Assembly (NCBI RefSeq): GCF_003194565.2
Contig: NZ_QICH01000001.1
Location: 248,001-312,000, forward strand
Length of the DNA: 64,000 nt
Source: Kangiella spongicola
GTDB lineage: Bacteria; Pseudomonadota; Gammaproteobacteria; Enterobacterales; Kangiellaceae
Direction: 5' to 3'
Below, piece after piece: positions 8,001 through 17,081 of the stretch (within the stretch, counting starts at the first letter, position 1; every line of letters begins with the position of its first letter). The notes below the pieces were generated by a model, which ran no database searches, was not told where the DNA came from, and saw only the letters and a list, made by a program, of their open reading frames with translations. Made by a program: the position numbers and the translations under genes.

Positions 8001-9929
8001 CTTATACCAAGCTTTGGCAAAGGCTTTGTGGAAGTTGGCTCGCACCTCTTCAACATCAATTTCTGCTGCGTCGTAGCGAACATCAAAGTCGAGAATTCGG
8101 TATTCACCCAGTAACTCAGACGACACCTCATAAGGTGTTTCATCAATTACCGTGAGCCCCATGTTCTCTAACATTGGCATTACCGCTGACAACGGCATTG
8201 GCGTGTCTTTATGGTATAGCTTGAAACGTAACGACTGATCGTCACCGGAGCGATACAAGAACATACCTAGCGGCCAATCGTCGCTTAAGTTCTCGATATT
8301 CTCGATATCGATCATGGCTGAGTTGACGCTTTGCTGATTCTGGAAGCTTGGCGCGAATGCTTGGCGATACTTTCTCAGTAATACCGCAGCTTCTTCACCA
8401 TCATATCGCTTGTTAATTTCATCAGTCAGCATCTCTTCCCAAGTCAGCGTCGCTTCTTCTAACTTTTCCTGTAACTTATCGAGGTCGTATTCAATCGACT
8501 CTGTATTCTCCACAGGTACGCGGAAGTGAGTTCGCACTAGGTTTGATTCAGAGAAATAAGTGGTAAACTCAATTTCACCTTTACTATCAAAGGTTTCTGA
8601 CAAGATGTCTGTCATCTTCAAGCGAATACGCGTGTTATAGGTATCACGCGGCACGAATGTCAAAACCGAGAAGTAGCGGCCGAAAGGATCCCGGCGTACA
8701 AAAGCTCTAACCTGACGTCGTTCTTGAATATGTAAAATTCCAAGCACTATGTCTAGAAGCTTTAATGTAGGAATTTGGAATAACTCATCTCGTGGATAAG
8801 TTTCCAAAATGTTTCTTAACGCTTTGTAGTCATGGCCACCCGGCTTAAGTTTCGACTCGGTAAGAACATTGTTAATTTTCTTACGAAGAACCGGAATGTT
8901 TTGTGGGTCCATGTTGTACGCGGCTGACGTGAACAAGCCAAAGAAACGATGCTCACCAATCACTTCGCCTTTATCGTTAAAGCGCTTCACACCGATATAA
9001 TCAATGTGGCTCGAGCGATGAACCGTCGATAAAGTACTGGTTTTGGTCAGCACTAAAAGATGCTCGTTCGATAAGGCCAGCTTTTGTGCGCCTTTTGGTG
9101 AGCGTGATAAATAGTATTCAGCATATTTGCGCTCGTCGCCCAAAATACCAAGGCCAGAGCCTTTAACTGATTTTAAATAATATTCATTATCTTTATTTTT
9201 CTTCAGATCGTAGGTGCGAGCGCCCATCATCACGAAATGGTTCTCTTTTACCCACTGTAAAAAGTTTACGGTTTCTTCGATACGATCTTCTCGCAAAGGT
9301 GGCGGGTTATTTTCAAGCTCAGCAATAACATCAACCATCTTTTGGCGCATCGGCTTCCAATCAGAAACTGTTGCTCTGACATCACCTAAGATTCGAACCA
9401 AATTTTTCTCAATACGCTGCATTTCTTCAGCATCGATCAGGCGATCAACTTCAAGGTACATCGGCGTTTCGATGTTTTCGCCTTCTGAGCTGCACTTATC
9501 ATAAGACACGTCGACTTTAGAGATACGACCTGTTTTTGTACGCTTAATGAACATCGGAACATGGATGTGTAAATGTACATCAATTCCATGTCGATTCAGT
9601 TCCATACGAATCGAGTCAACTAAGAACGGAATATCACGGTGGTTTATCTCAATAATGGTATAGCGCGACTCCCAACCGTCTTCTTTCTTGTCGGGATTAA
9701 AAACTCTTACTTTGCTGGCTCCATCGAAATCCTGGATAAAGTTCCATAGACTCGATATGGAGTTAAAAAACTGTGTGGGACTACGCTCACTAAACTCGTC
9801 TTCAGAGACACTTGAGTAAATTAATGAGGAGAATTGTTTAACAAGCTCAGCTTGTTGCTTTGAATAATGCTTTTCAGAGAGTTGTTGGACCATCTCCAAC
9901 AAATTTGAAGAGTTATTTACACCGGCCAT
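5088..9929 (-). CDS. gdhB: NAD-specific glutamate dehydrogenase, large (about 180 kDa) class
   Basis: From the preferred start at 9929 the protein has 1613 residues, the size of the large L-GDH class known from Pseudomonas, Streptomyces and Caulobacter. It catalyses NAD-dependent oxidative deamination of glutamate to 2-oxoglutarate. The N-terminal half carries regulatory ACT-like regions. The central catalytic domain includes [43 protein letters not shown] and [12 protein letters not shown], characteristic of this family. The frame continues upstream to an ATG at 9986. I chose MAGVNNSS at 9929 because GGACAGGACA sits just before it and the upstream codons overlap a candidate operator. It is monocistronic, with a terminator downstream and a perfect dyad 35 bases upstream. 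Confidence 0.92.
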   Translation of the reverse strand: [1613 protein letters not shown]

Positions 9930-9963
9930 TGTCCTGTCCAAGAATAAAAAAGTATGGGTTAAA

Positions 9964-9981
9964 TAACGTTTTTTAACGTTA
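9964..9981. promoter_or_regulatory. candidate operator upstream of glutamate dehydrogenase
   Basis: Perfect dyad TAACGTT-TTTT-AACGTTA, centred about 44 bases before the preferred start codon at 9929. Its position suits repressor or activator binding in the gdhB promoter. The regulator is unknown. Apart from this dyad and a terminator the 9930-10070 gap holds nothing else recognisable. Confidence 0.45.
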
Positions 9982-10010
9982 CCCAATTCTAGGACATTTG
10001 AGTAAGAAAT

Positions 10011-10043
10011 GGCACCTTAATTTGCATTAAGATGCCTTTTTTT
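10011..10043. terminator. probable terminator of the RND/DUF1329 operon
   Basis: GGCACCTTAA and TTAAGATGCC form a 10-bp stem with one mismatch around TTTGCA, followed on the plus side by seven T. On the minus strand it lies just after the RND exporter stop codon and is followed by ATTTCTT. The T run is better on the plus strand, so its strength for the minus operon is uncertain. Confidence 0.5.
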
Positions 10044-10070
10044 CAACTGCTTCTACCAGTTAGGATGACT

Positions 10071-12683
10071 TTATCTTCTGTACAATAAACAGGCTAATGC
10101 AGGTAATAAGAAAATTGCACCTAACATATTCACTAAGAACATGAAGGTTAGCATGATTCCCATGTCTGCTTGGTATTGTAAAGCTGATAAAATCCAAGTA
10201 CTTACGCCAATCGCTAAGGTTAAACCTGTAAATAATACAGCGTTACCGGTTAACTTTAAGGTCTCGAAGTAAGCCTCAGAGACCGAGCGGCCTTCACGAA
10301 TGAAGCCGACCATGCGCGAGAAGATATAAATACCATAATCCACACCAATACCCACACCTAACGCAATAACAGGTAATGTAGCGACTGTTAGGCCGATTTC
10401 GAGCCACGTCATCAGCGCTTGTGCCAGTAAAGAAACCACGACTAGTGGTAAAACTACGCAAATAGTGCCACGAACAGAGCGGAAACTGATTAAGCACAAT
10501 AACGTTACCGCTAAGTAGACCCAGATCATCATGGGTACTTGGGCTGCTTCAACCGCTTCGTTGGTTGCTGCCATTACGCCAACCGCACCTGTAGCTAAAC
10601 GGAACTTAACGGGTTTAAAGCCACTTTCAGGTAACTCAGCTTCAAGCGCCGATGTCACAGTATTTAGCTGAGAAGCTTCAATATCGCCTGATTCAGCTAA
10701 CTTTTCATCTAAGAATGCCACTAACGTCGGGCGCTCAGAATTCTCGCCATAATCGAGCTCACTGTACTCGTTTAGTAACGGATCGAGTACTTGCTGTAAC
10801 GGCTCAAGCTCTTCTTCAGAAACTGCGCCTGCTACAATGTCGTACACGGCTGCTTTTTCTTTGGCTAGGTAATCCGCTTGGAAGCTTTTCGCCGACTCTA
10901 CGACACGCTCGATAGTTTCTGCTTTGTGGTCATTTAGGAAGACCATGACTGGCATTACGCTACAGCCAGAATTAAGCAGACCGGTGCTAGTTTCGACTCG
11001 TGCAATAGTATAAGGCAGTACCGCTTCGTCTTTCGGCAATACTTTCCACTTTAGATTACCTTCGCTTAACAGACCATTCACAACTTTTGAGACCTGTGGC
11101 AAGCTTATTGTGGACTGCACACCTTGTACATTCGCTAGCTGCCATTGGAAGTCATCAATGGTTTCCATAATGTTGTAATAGGTACAACCGTCAGTTTGTG
11201 TTTCGGCTAAGATAGAAATCACATCAGTGCCGATCGAGTATTCCTCTGTCACAAACTTTGTATCGAGGTTATAAGTCGAGTTTTGCTTCAGGGCAGGTGC
11301 GCCAGCATGAAGATCGCCCACCTTCATGTTTTGTGAGCCCCAGTAACCTACTAAACCAAGCAGAATACCAACTATTACCACGATTAACGCCATTGGACGT
11401 TTAGCAAACACGCTTAACTTATGCCACAACACTTCGTGTGACTTTTCACGCTTCTGTACGCCTTTAACGAAAGAGTCTGAAAAGCTGGTGTAAGAAATCA
11501 GAAGCGGCAATAAAATCAGGTTGGTTAGAATTAGTACCGCAACACCAATACTTGCTGTAATAGCTAGCTCGCGAATAATGTCGATTTCGATTAATTGTAA
11601 AGTTAAGAAACCGATGGTGTCACTTAATAGCGCCACACCGCCTGGAACGATCAGGCCAGCACAGGCTGCTATCGCAGCATCATATACTTTGAAACCTAAG
11701 CCGACATTGTGCTGCACGCCGTTAATCATCTGAACGCCATGGCTAACACCAATCGCGAAGATTAAGAAAGGTATAAGGATCGACATAGGATCGATACCAT
11801 AACCAAGCGCAGTCAAAATTCCTAACTGCCACACTACTGCAACGCTGGATGTTAATAGTGGCAATAGAGTGAGTTTAATCGAACGCGAATACCAGAAGAC
11901 CAGTAATGCTGTGATTAGGAATGCAATCAGGAAAAAGAAGATAACATTGCCTGCACCATCGCTGACATCACCAATCATTTTCGCAAAACCAATAATATGG
12001 ACTTCGACGTTTGGATATTCCGCTTCAATATCGCGGCGTAGTTCTTCAAGCTGATCCGCGACTTCTACATAGTTGGTCTGCACCATTTGCGAGATGGCTT
12101 GGCCGTCAGCGTCTAGCTTCAATTCTGCTTTAGGATCGTTATATTCGGAAAATAACTGTGCCGAGATCATTGCCGACTTAAAGTTATTAGAAACTAATCG
12201 ACCACGAATGCCTGCTTTTAAAATATTTTCTTTTACTTTGTCGAAAGCTTCAGTTTTATCTGCCTGTTCAAATTCAGGTGGAATAACTGGCCCACCCTCT
12301 AGGCCTTGCTCGCTCGCTTCAATATAGCGTACTGAAGGTGAATAAAGTGATTGAACTTGCGATTGGTTAACGCCTTCAATTCCTTCTACGCGGTCATCAG
12401 CGACTCTTAGAGCTTCAAAAAACTCTTCGGTAAATATCTCGCCATCCTTAGATTCTAATGCGACAAAAACTCGGTTTGCACCGCCAAATTCTTCCTGATA
12501 CTCAAGATAAGTCTGCATGTACTCATGCTTTAGAGGAATATTTTTTTCAAAACTCGCATCAATTCTCAGCTGAGACATGAAATAAGCCATAATAGCGGTA
12601 ACTATGGCGAACAAAGCGACCCACAGACCGCGCTTTGAAAAAAGCAAAGACTTTACTAAAGGCTCTAATTTATTTTTTGACAT
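10071..12683 (-). CDS. RND superfamily (MMPL-type) exporter
   Basis: The product has 870 residues. One N-terminal membrane span (about 17-38) is followed by a large periplasmic loop, five clustered spans (about 225-400), another span near 430, a second periplasmic loop and a final cluster of spans (about 730-865). This two-repeat layout is typical of RND permeases of the MMPL/predicted-exporter type. Motifs include the GIDPMSILIPFLIFAIGVSHG and GVGIGVDYGIYIF segments, equivalent to the proton-relay helices. It is the last gene of a four-gene operon and starts 12 bases after the YCF48-like gene. Relatives transport lipids, hopanoids or hydrophobic compounds; the substrate here is unknown. The constant company of DUF1302 and DUF1329 genes suggests envelope lipid or hydrophobic-compound traffic. 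Confidence 0.85.
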   Translation of the reverse strand: MSKNKLEPLVKSLLFSKRGLWVALFAIVTAIMAYFMSQLRIDASFEKNIPLKHEYMQTYLEYQEEFGGANRVFVALESKDGEIFTEEFFEALRVADDRVEGIEGVNQSQVQSLYSPSVRYIEASEQGLEGGPVIPPEFEQADKTEAFDKVKENILKAGIRGRLVSNNFKSAMISAQLFSEYNDPKAELKLDADGQAISQMVQTNYVEVADQLEELRRDIEAEYPNVEVHIIGFAKMIGDVSDGAGNVIFFFLIAFLITALLVFWYSRSIKLTLLPLLTSSVAVVWQLGILTALGYGIDPMSILIPFLIFAIGVSHGVQMINGVQHNVGLGFKVYDAAIAACAGLIVPGGVALLSDTIGFLTLQLIEIDIIRELAITASIGVAVLILTNLILLPLLISYTSFSDSFVKGVQKREKSHEVLWHKLSVFAKRPMALIVVIVGILLGLVGYWGSQNMKVGDLHAGAPALKQNSTYNLDTKFVTEEYSIGTDVISILAETQTDGCTYYNIMETIDDFQWQLANVQGVQSTISLPQVSKVVNGLLSEGNLKWKVLPKDEAVLPYTIARVETSTGLLNSGCSVMPVMVFLNDHKAETIERVVESAKSFQADYLAKEKAAVYDIVAGAVSEEELEPLQQVLDPLLNEYSELDYGENSERPTLVAFLDEKLAESGDIEASQLNTVTSALEAELPESGFKPVKFRLATGAVGVMAATNEAVEAAQVPMMIWVYLAVTLLCLISFRSVRGTICVVLPLVVVSLLAQALMTWLEIGLTVATLPVIALGVGIGVDYGIYIFSRMVGFIREGRSVSEAYFETLKLTGNAVLFTGLTLAIGVSTWILSALQYQADMGIMLTFMFLVNMLGAIFLLPALACLLYRR

Positions 12684-12695
12684 TATATTAACCTT

Positions 12696-13709
12696 CTACT
12701 GTTGTGCTTTGGTTTCAGCTTTCGACGATGACCTTACACCACCCTCGCCAACAATAATAAACTGTTCGTTCGCAACCTCGATAAGTGCAGCGCGTCCTTT
12801 AAGATCGGAGCGTTTGCTTACTTTTGCTGCTTTGTTATTTTTAGCCGACTTCTCAACCATGACACCACCAGTACCCACTAACACCAGGTTGCCAGCAGCA
12901 GTTATTATCATGTCGTGTAAACCAGCTTGCACGCCTAATGGAACCTTTGCCCAGTTGGCTCCGCCGTCTTTGGAGTGGAATAAGTTACCACGTAAGCCAT
13001 AGACATAAATGTCATTCGCTTTTACAGTAATTCCAAAGAAAGACCCCTCATAAGGCGAGTATACTTTTTCCCAAGTACGACCTGCGTCTTTGGTGACAGC
13101 AATCATGCCTTTACTAAATTCATCGCCATAGTCATCGGCTTCGGCAATATATTTTTCACCGGCGATATACCAAGTATCCGCATTTAGCTTTTCGATGTCA
13201 TAGAAGTGGCTAAAGCCATCATAAACGTCGCTCAGGCTGTCTATTTGGCGATTTTCCCAGGTTGCACCGCCATCTTTAGTTTCTAAATAAAGTCCATAAG
13301 ATCCAACGGCGGTGATAGTGTCTTTCGAGTTATAGATGACGCTAAATAATGCTGGCTGCAAGTTGGACACTTCTTGATGGCTAACGGTCCAAGTTTCGCC
13401 TGCATCTTCTGTTAGGAGAACTGTTTGGTCAAAACCAACTGCAACACCATGATTCTCATCCAGAAAATCTACAGCTGTTAAATTAACATTAACTGGCACT
13501 TCTACTTGTCGCCAGTTTTGGCCTTGATCTTCCGAGATCAGGATATGACCTCGCTGGCCAACGGTAAGTAACCTTTGTTCACTTACTTTTACGATATCAA
13601 GCAATAAGGATTCTACCGCTTTAGGTGCGATTACAGCAGGCTCACCATAAGATATAGGTGCCGCTAGAATGATGAAACTAATTATTAGAGTTTGAAGGAC
13701 ATTTTTCAT
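12696..13709 (-). CDS. YCF48/BNR-repeat beta-propeller protein, exported
   Basis: The product has 337 residues and a signal peptide (1 to about 22, ending SYG-EPA). Repeated units of the type SEDQGQNWRQV, TEDAGETWTVS, TKDGGATWENR, TKDAGRTWEKV and SKDGGANWAKV are Asp-box/BNR blades, as in the photosystem II assembly factor YCF48/Hcf136. Bacterial homologues without photosynthesis are regularly found between DUF1329 and MMPL genes. It probably acts in the periplasm as a binding or assembly factor for the exporter or the outer-membrane partner (inference). It is separated from DUF1329 by 63 bases holding a GC-rich hairpin, and from the RND gene by 12 bases. Confidence 0.85.
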   Translation of the reverse strand: MKNVLQTLIISFIILAAPISYGEPAVIAPKAVESLLLDIVKVSEQRLLTVGQRGHILISEDQGQNWRQVEVPVNVNLTAVDFLDENHGVAVGFDQTVLLTEDAGETWTVSHQEVSNLQPALFSVIYNSKDTITAVGSYGLYLETKDGGATWENRQIDSLSDVYDGFSHFYDIEKLNADTWYIAGEKYIAEADDYGDEFSKGMIAVTKDAGRTWEKVYSPYEGSFFGITVKANDIYVYGLRGNLFHSKDGGANWAKVPLGVQAGLHDMIITAAGNLVLVGTGGVMVEKSAKNNKAAKVSKRSDLKGRAALIEVANEQFIIVGEGGVRSSSKAETKAQQ

Positions 13710-13740
13710 TGTTTTGATATTTCTAGACGTTTAAGGCAAA

Positions 13741-13761
13741 GCGGCCGGTGAGCCCGGCCGC
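13741..13761. other. GC-rich intra-operon hairpin
   Basis: Perfect 8-bp inverted repeat GCGGCCGG-TGAGC-CCGGCCGC between the DUF1329 stop and the YCF48-like gene, with no T tract on the minus strand. It is most likely an mRNA-stability or partial-termination element that sets relative expression within the operon, rather than a full terminator. Confidence 0.5.
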
Positions 13762-13772
13762 AGATGGATGTT

Positions 13773-15149
13773 TTATCGACGACCAATACGTCGTAACGCC
13801 GAAGGCGTAAAGTGAGAAGCGTTGTACTTGACTTCGAAGTCATACATTTCTTCTTGGTTGTCTAAACCAATTACTAGATAACGACCTGATGGTAAGTCGT
13901 AGTATGTTTCCAAAGTTGACCATAGAGTCGGTACTTCGTAGTAATTAATCGGGTAAGCTTGCGCTACACGCCATAATTCACCGCGTTGATCGTACATTTC
14001 TTCAGCGACGATTTGGTAGCTGTCTTCATCAATATAGAACACACGCTTAGCGTACTGGTGACGCGTATCGTCTTTAATATCCGCTTCTAGAACCCATACA
14101 CGGTGCTTTTCGTAACGCACTAGGTCTGAGTTGATAACGCCTGGTTTGATGATTTCATCATACTCAAGTTCGTCAGAGTGAAGTTTATAGTTGTTGTATG
14201 GAATATAAACTTCTTTCTTGCCATTGATGGTCCAGTTGTAACGATCTGGAGCACCGTTGAACATATCGAAGTCATCGGTAGTTCTTAGACCATCAGAAGC
14301 CGTACCTGGAGCATCATAAGCTACGTTTGGTGCACGACGAACACGGCGCTGACCTGGGTTATAAGTCCAAGCTTTACGAGGCTCTTTAACCTGATCCATT
14401 GTTTCGTGTACCAACAACGCGGTACCAGCTAATCGTGCTGGCGCGCTTACTGTTTGACGGAACAAGAATAGAACGTTGCCTTCTTCCAACTTTTCTGGTG
14501 TCATGCCAGGTTCGTTGTAGATATGGTGCAACTGATCTTCAAGTTTAACCAAAACGAAGTCACCGTCAGGTAGTGGTGCTGCCTGAGCAACATTACGCAT
14601 AACAGAAACACCACGGTAACGTGTCAATGAGTTCCAAATCAGCTCAAGCCCACTTTGTGGGAAAGGGAATGGAACACCGATTGAAGCTCCTTTAATACCG
14701 TTACCACCCTGCACTAGCTCAGCTTTTGAAGCATTCGCTTTAATCGCATCATAAACGTGTTGTGGGAATGATGCTGAACGTCGCGTTGGGTAAACGTGCA
14801 TTTTGAAGTTTTCAGGATACGTTTTAAACAGTGCAACCTGACCTACCGTGAGGAAATCTTCATATTCTTTATAGTTTGAAGCGGTGATGGTAAATAAAAT
14901 CTCATCATCCGCAAAAGGATCTGGATGATGGTCACCAACTTCATAGCCTTCTGGCAATTCTTGGATACCGCCAGTCCAAGCTGGGATAGAGCCGTCTTCA
15001 TTACCAGCGCGCTCAGAACCCATAGGAGTGTATACGTCACCTCCAAGCTCTGCCGCCTTTTCTTGTGAAACTTTTGCAGTTGCCACACCAGAAAAGAGTA
15101 CCGAAGCGACTGCGCTCGCTAATAACCATTTATTCATTATCTTAGCCAT
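13773..15149 (-). CDS. DUF1329 outer-membrane lipid-carrier-like periplasmic protein
   Basis: The product has 458 residues and a signal peptide (about 1-25, ending GVATA-KVS). The mature start, EKAAELGGDVYTPMGSERAG, and the C-terminal VKYNASHFTPSALRRIGRR are hallmarks of DUF1329. This family has a LolA/LolB-like outer-membrane lipoprotein-carrier fold by remote similarity (family knowledge). An in-frame ATG four codons later (15137) is a possible alternative start; the annotated one has AAGGG about 12 bases upstream. It lies 18 bases downstream of the DUF1302 gene and is clearly co-transcribed with it. A role in moving a hydrophobic ligand between membranes is plausible but unproven. Confidence 0.88.
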   Translation of the reverse strand: MAKIMNKWLLASAVASVLFSGVATAKVSQEKAAELGGDVYTPMGSERAGNEDGSIPAWTGGIQELPEGYEVGDHHPDPFADDEILFTITASNYKEYEDFLTVGQVALFKTYPENFKMHVYPTRRSASFPQHVYDAIKANASKAELVQGGNGIKGASIGVPFPFPQSGLELIWNSLTRYRGVSVMRNVAQAAPLPDGDFVLVKLEDQLHHIYNEPGMTPEKLEEGNVLFLFRQTVSAPARLAGTALLVHETMDQVKEPRKAWTYNPGQRRVRRAPNVAYDAPGTASDGLRTTDDFDMFNGAPDRYNWTINGKKEVYIPYNNYKLHSDELEYDEIIKPGVINSDLVRYEKHRVWVLEADIKDDTRHQYAKRVFYIDEDSYQIVAEEMYDQRGELWRVAQAYPINYYEVPTLWSTLETYYDLPSGRYLVIGLDNQEEMYDFEVKYNASHFTPSALRRIGRR

Positions 15150-15167
15150 AAACTGTTAATACCCTTA

Positions 15168-17081
15168 TTAGAATGAGTAACTTAGTGCTGCTGAAACATA
15201 ATCACGGTCAGCAATTAAGTTTCTTTTTCCAGCGCCAAAGAATGCGTTGTATGCGAAATCAACTTTCCAACGACTTTGATAATCAAAGCTCGTACCTATG
15301 GCAAGAGACTTACGATCTTCCAAGAAGTTCGAAATTGGCGCAGGAGTATTACCTTTCACATCATGCTGGAATACCAAACGTGGCTTCATGTTCCAGCCTG
15401 CAAATGCATCGTTATATTCCCAACGCATCGCTAGACGGTAACCCCAAGAGAAGTCATCAGCAAAACCTGTTGAGTTGCCTTCACACTCGGTCGTTACACG
15501 TTGTCCGTTGCTAGGATTTGTAAATCCACACGGCGTGCTACCAGGAGGTGCTAATTCGAACATACCACCAACAGTACCATTGCCATTCGCATCGACAGCT
15601 CGATCTGGGTTGCCTGAACGGAAAGTACCTTCCGCTTCATAGCGCAAGACGCTCTTATCGGGCATGTCTAAAATTTGGTTTAAACCAACTTCTAGTAGGA
15701 ATACGGTTTGATCCGAGCCCCACATTGAACCTAATAAGTTCGTAAAGGTCATTTGCGCCTGAATAGTGTCATGCAGACGGTAACCTGAAATTTCATCACC
15801 TAAACCATGGCCATTCGCAACCTGACTCGTGCCGCTTGGAATTTGACCAATCGGTTCTAGAGTCGCAAACAAGAGTTCGACATCATCAACTTGAAGTGGT
15901 TCATCGATACGGTAAGAGATTTCACCGGCAACTGAAACACCACCGTCTGTCGCAGTGTTAAAGCTCATACCGAGCATTTGAATGTCTTCTGGATATTCCA
16001 AGAAACCATAAACTGTACCCGTATTATCAGCTGCGTTAGCAGAGATAATCGGACGACGGTTGTGGTAATTCATGTAATAGAAACCTAGTTCGGTGCCCAT
16101 TTCCGTGAAATAACCAAACTTCACACCATACTGGCCATCGTCGTCAGCAGTGCGAGAATCTTTACGGATAGCCACAGTGCCTGGTTGGCCTTCTGGGAAC
16201 TGCGCGAAACCTAGGTGTACTTCTGAGCCTTTCAAGCCTAAGAAGTCACGAGTCGCAAAATAGGTTCCTGGCTCGTCTGTACGAACTGGCTCCCACTCAA
16301 ACTGATAAAAGCCTTCTAGAGTCCAGCTGTTACCCGCTTCGCCAATCCACTCAGCAGAAGCCCACAACATTTTTGAAGGAATGAAAGCTTCTTTTAATTC
16401 TGCGCCTGGATTTCTTAGCGTTCTTAAATCAACCGCGTTTGCTTCTGACAAGCTGTGCTGAATGAAAGTACTTTCACCCCAGCTAACAACCTGCTCACCT
16501 AAACGTGCTTGAACTACGCTGGTGTCGCTTGGATACCAAGTGCTCCACACATAAGCGTCAAGCATACGCGCGTCGTAACCCTGCTCTTTTCTACTAGTTG
16601 TTTCGCCAGCAGCATAAGCGCCGTTAGGATAGGTATCTAAATCACGGAAGCGCATTTCTTTGTCCATTAGGACTCGGTCGTAATACCATAGGCCACGAGC
16701 AAAAATACCGTAGTCGCCATCTTTGTGGCGCATATCGAATTCGTGCGTACCTTTGATAACTTGAGAGAAGAAATCGCCTTTATTAAAGTTTAGATTACCG
16801 TCATCAGAGTTATTCGACCAAGCACCGTCTGGAACGATTCCTGAGCCGTATAAAGTAGTCACCGACTGGCCTGTTTCTTGCTGATAAAGATTTGCTTTAC
16901 CAACGAGCGCACGATCACGCTCTTCAACACGCATACTGGCGCCGACTGAGATAGTTGTGTCTAAGTTATACTCAAAATTTTCACTGTCCCACCCCACAGC
17001 ATTAGATGCAGTGGCGGCTAACGCTAAAGATACGCCAACGGCAATCTTAGATAAGGTCATAATAGATTTATTACTATTCAT
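15168..17081 (-). CDS. DUF1302 outer-membrane protein
   Basis: The product has 637 residues. An N-terminal signal peptide (to about residue 28, ATASNA-VGW) precedes a Tyr/Trp-rich beta-barrel-like sequence ending in a terminal Phe (AALSYSF), the outer-membrane insertion signature. The WDSENFEYNLDTTISVGASM start and internal RLGEQVVSWGES are typical of DUF1302. The start ATG has AAGGA five bases upstream. It is the first gene of the four-gene operon. The preceding 265-base gap holds the operon promoter region and the end of another transcript. The family co-occurs with DUF1329 in many gammaproteobacteria; no transported substrate is established. Confidence 0.88.
   Translation of the reverse strand: MNSNKSIMTLSKIAVGVSLALAATASNAVGWDSENFEYNLDTTISVGASMRVEERDRALVGKANLYQQETGQSVTTLYGSGIVPDGAWSNNSDDGNLNFNKGDFFSQVIKGTHEFDMRHKDGDYGIFARGLWYYDRVLMDKEMRFRDLDTYPNGAYAAGETTSRKEQGYDARMLDAYVWSTWYPSDTSVVQARLGEQVVSWGESTFIQHSLSEANAVDLRTLRNPGAELKEAFIPSKMLWASAEWIGEAGNSWTLEGFYQFEWEPVRTDEPGTYFATRDFLGLKGSEVHLGFAQFPEGQPGTVAIRKDSRTADDDGQYGVKFGYFTEMGTELGFYYMNYHNRRPIISANAADNTGTVYGFLEYPEDIQMLGMSFNTATDGGVSVAGEISYRIDEPLQVDDVELLFATLEPIGQIPSGTSQVANGHGLGDEISGYRLHDTIQAQMTFTNLLGSMWGSDQTVFLLEVGLNQILDMPDKSVLRYEAEGTFRSGNPDRAVDANGNGTVGGMFELAPPGSTPCGFTNPSNGQRVTTECEGNSTGFADDFSWGYRLAMRWEYNDAFAGWNMKPRLVFQHDVKGNTPAPISNFLEDRKSLAIGTSFDYQSRWKVDFAYNAFFGAGKRNLIADRDYVSAALSYSF

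Noticed and set aside
5088..9929. Several open frames of 60-96 codons on the plus strand inside the glutamate dehydrogenase gene
   Set aside because: All are antisense shadows of a well-conserved long enzyme, with no ribosome sites or recognisable products.
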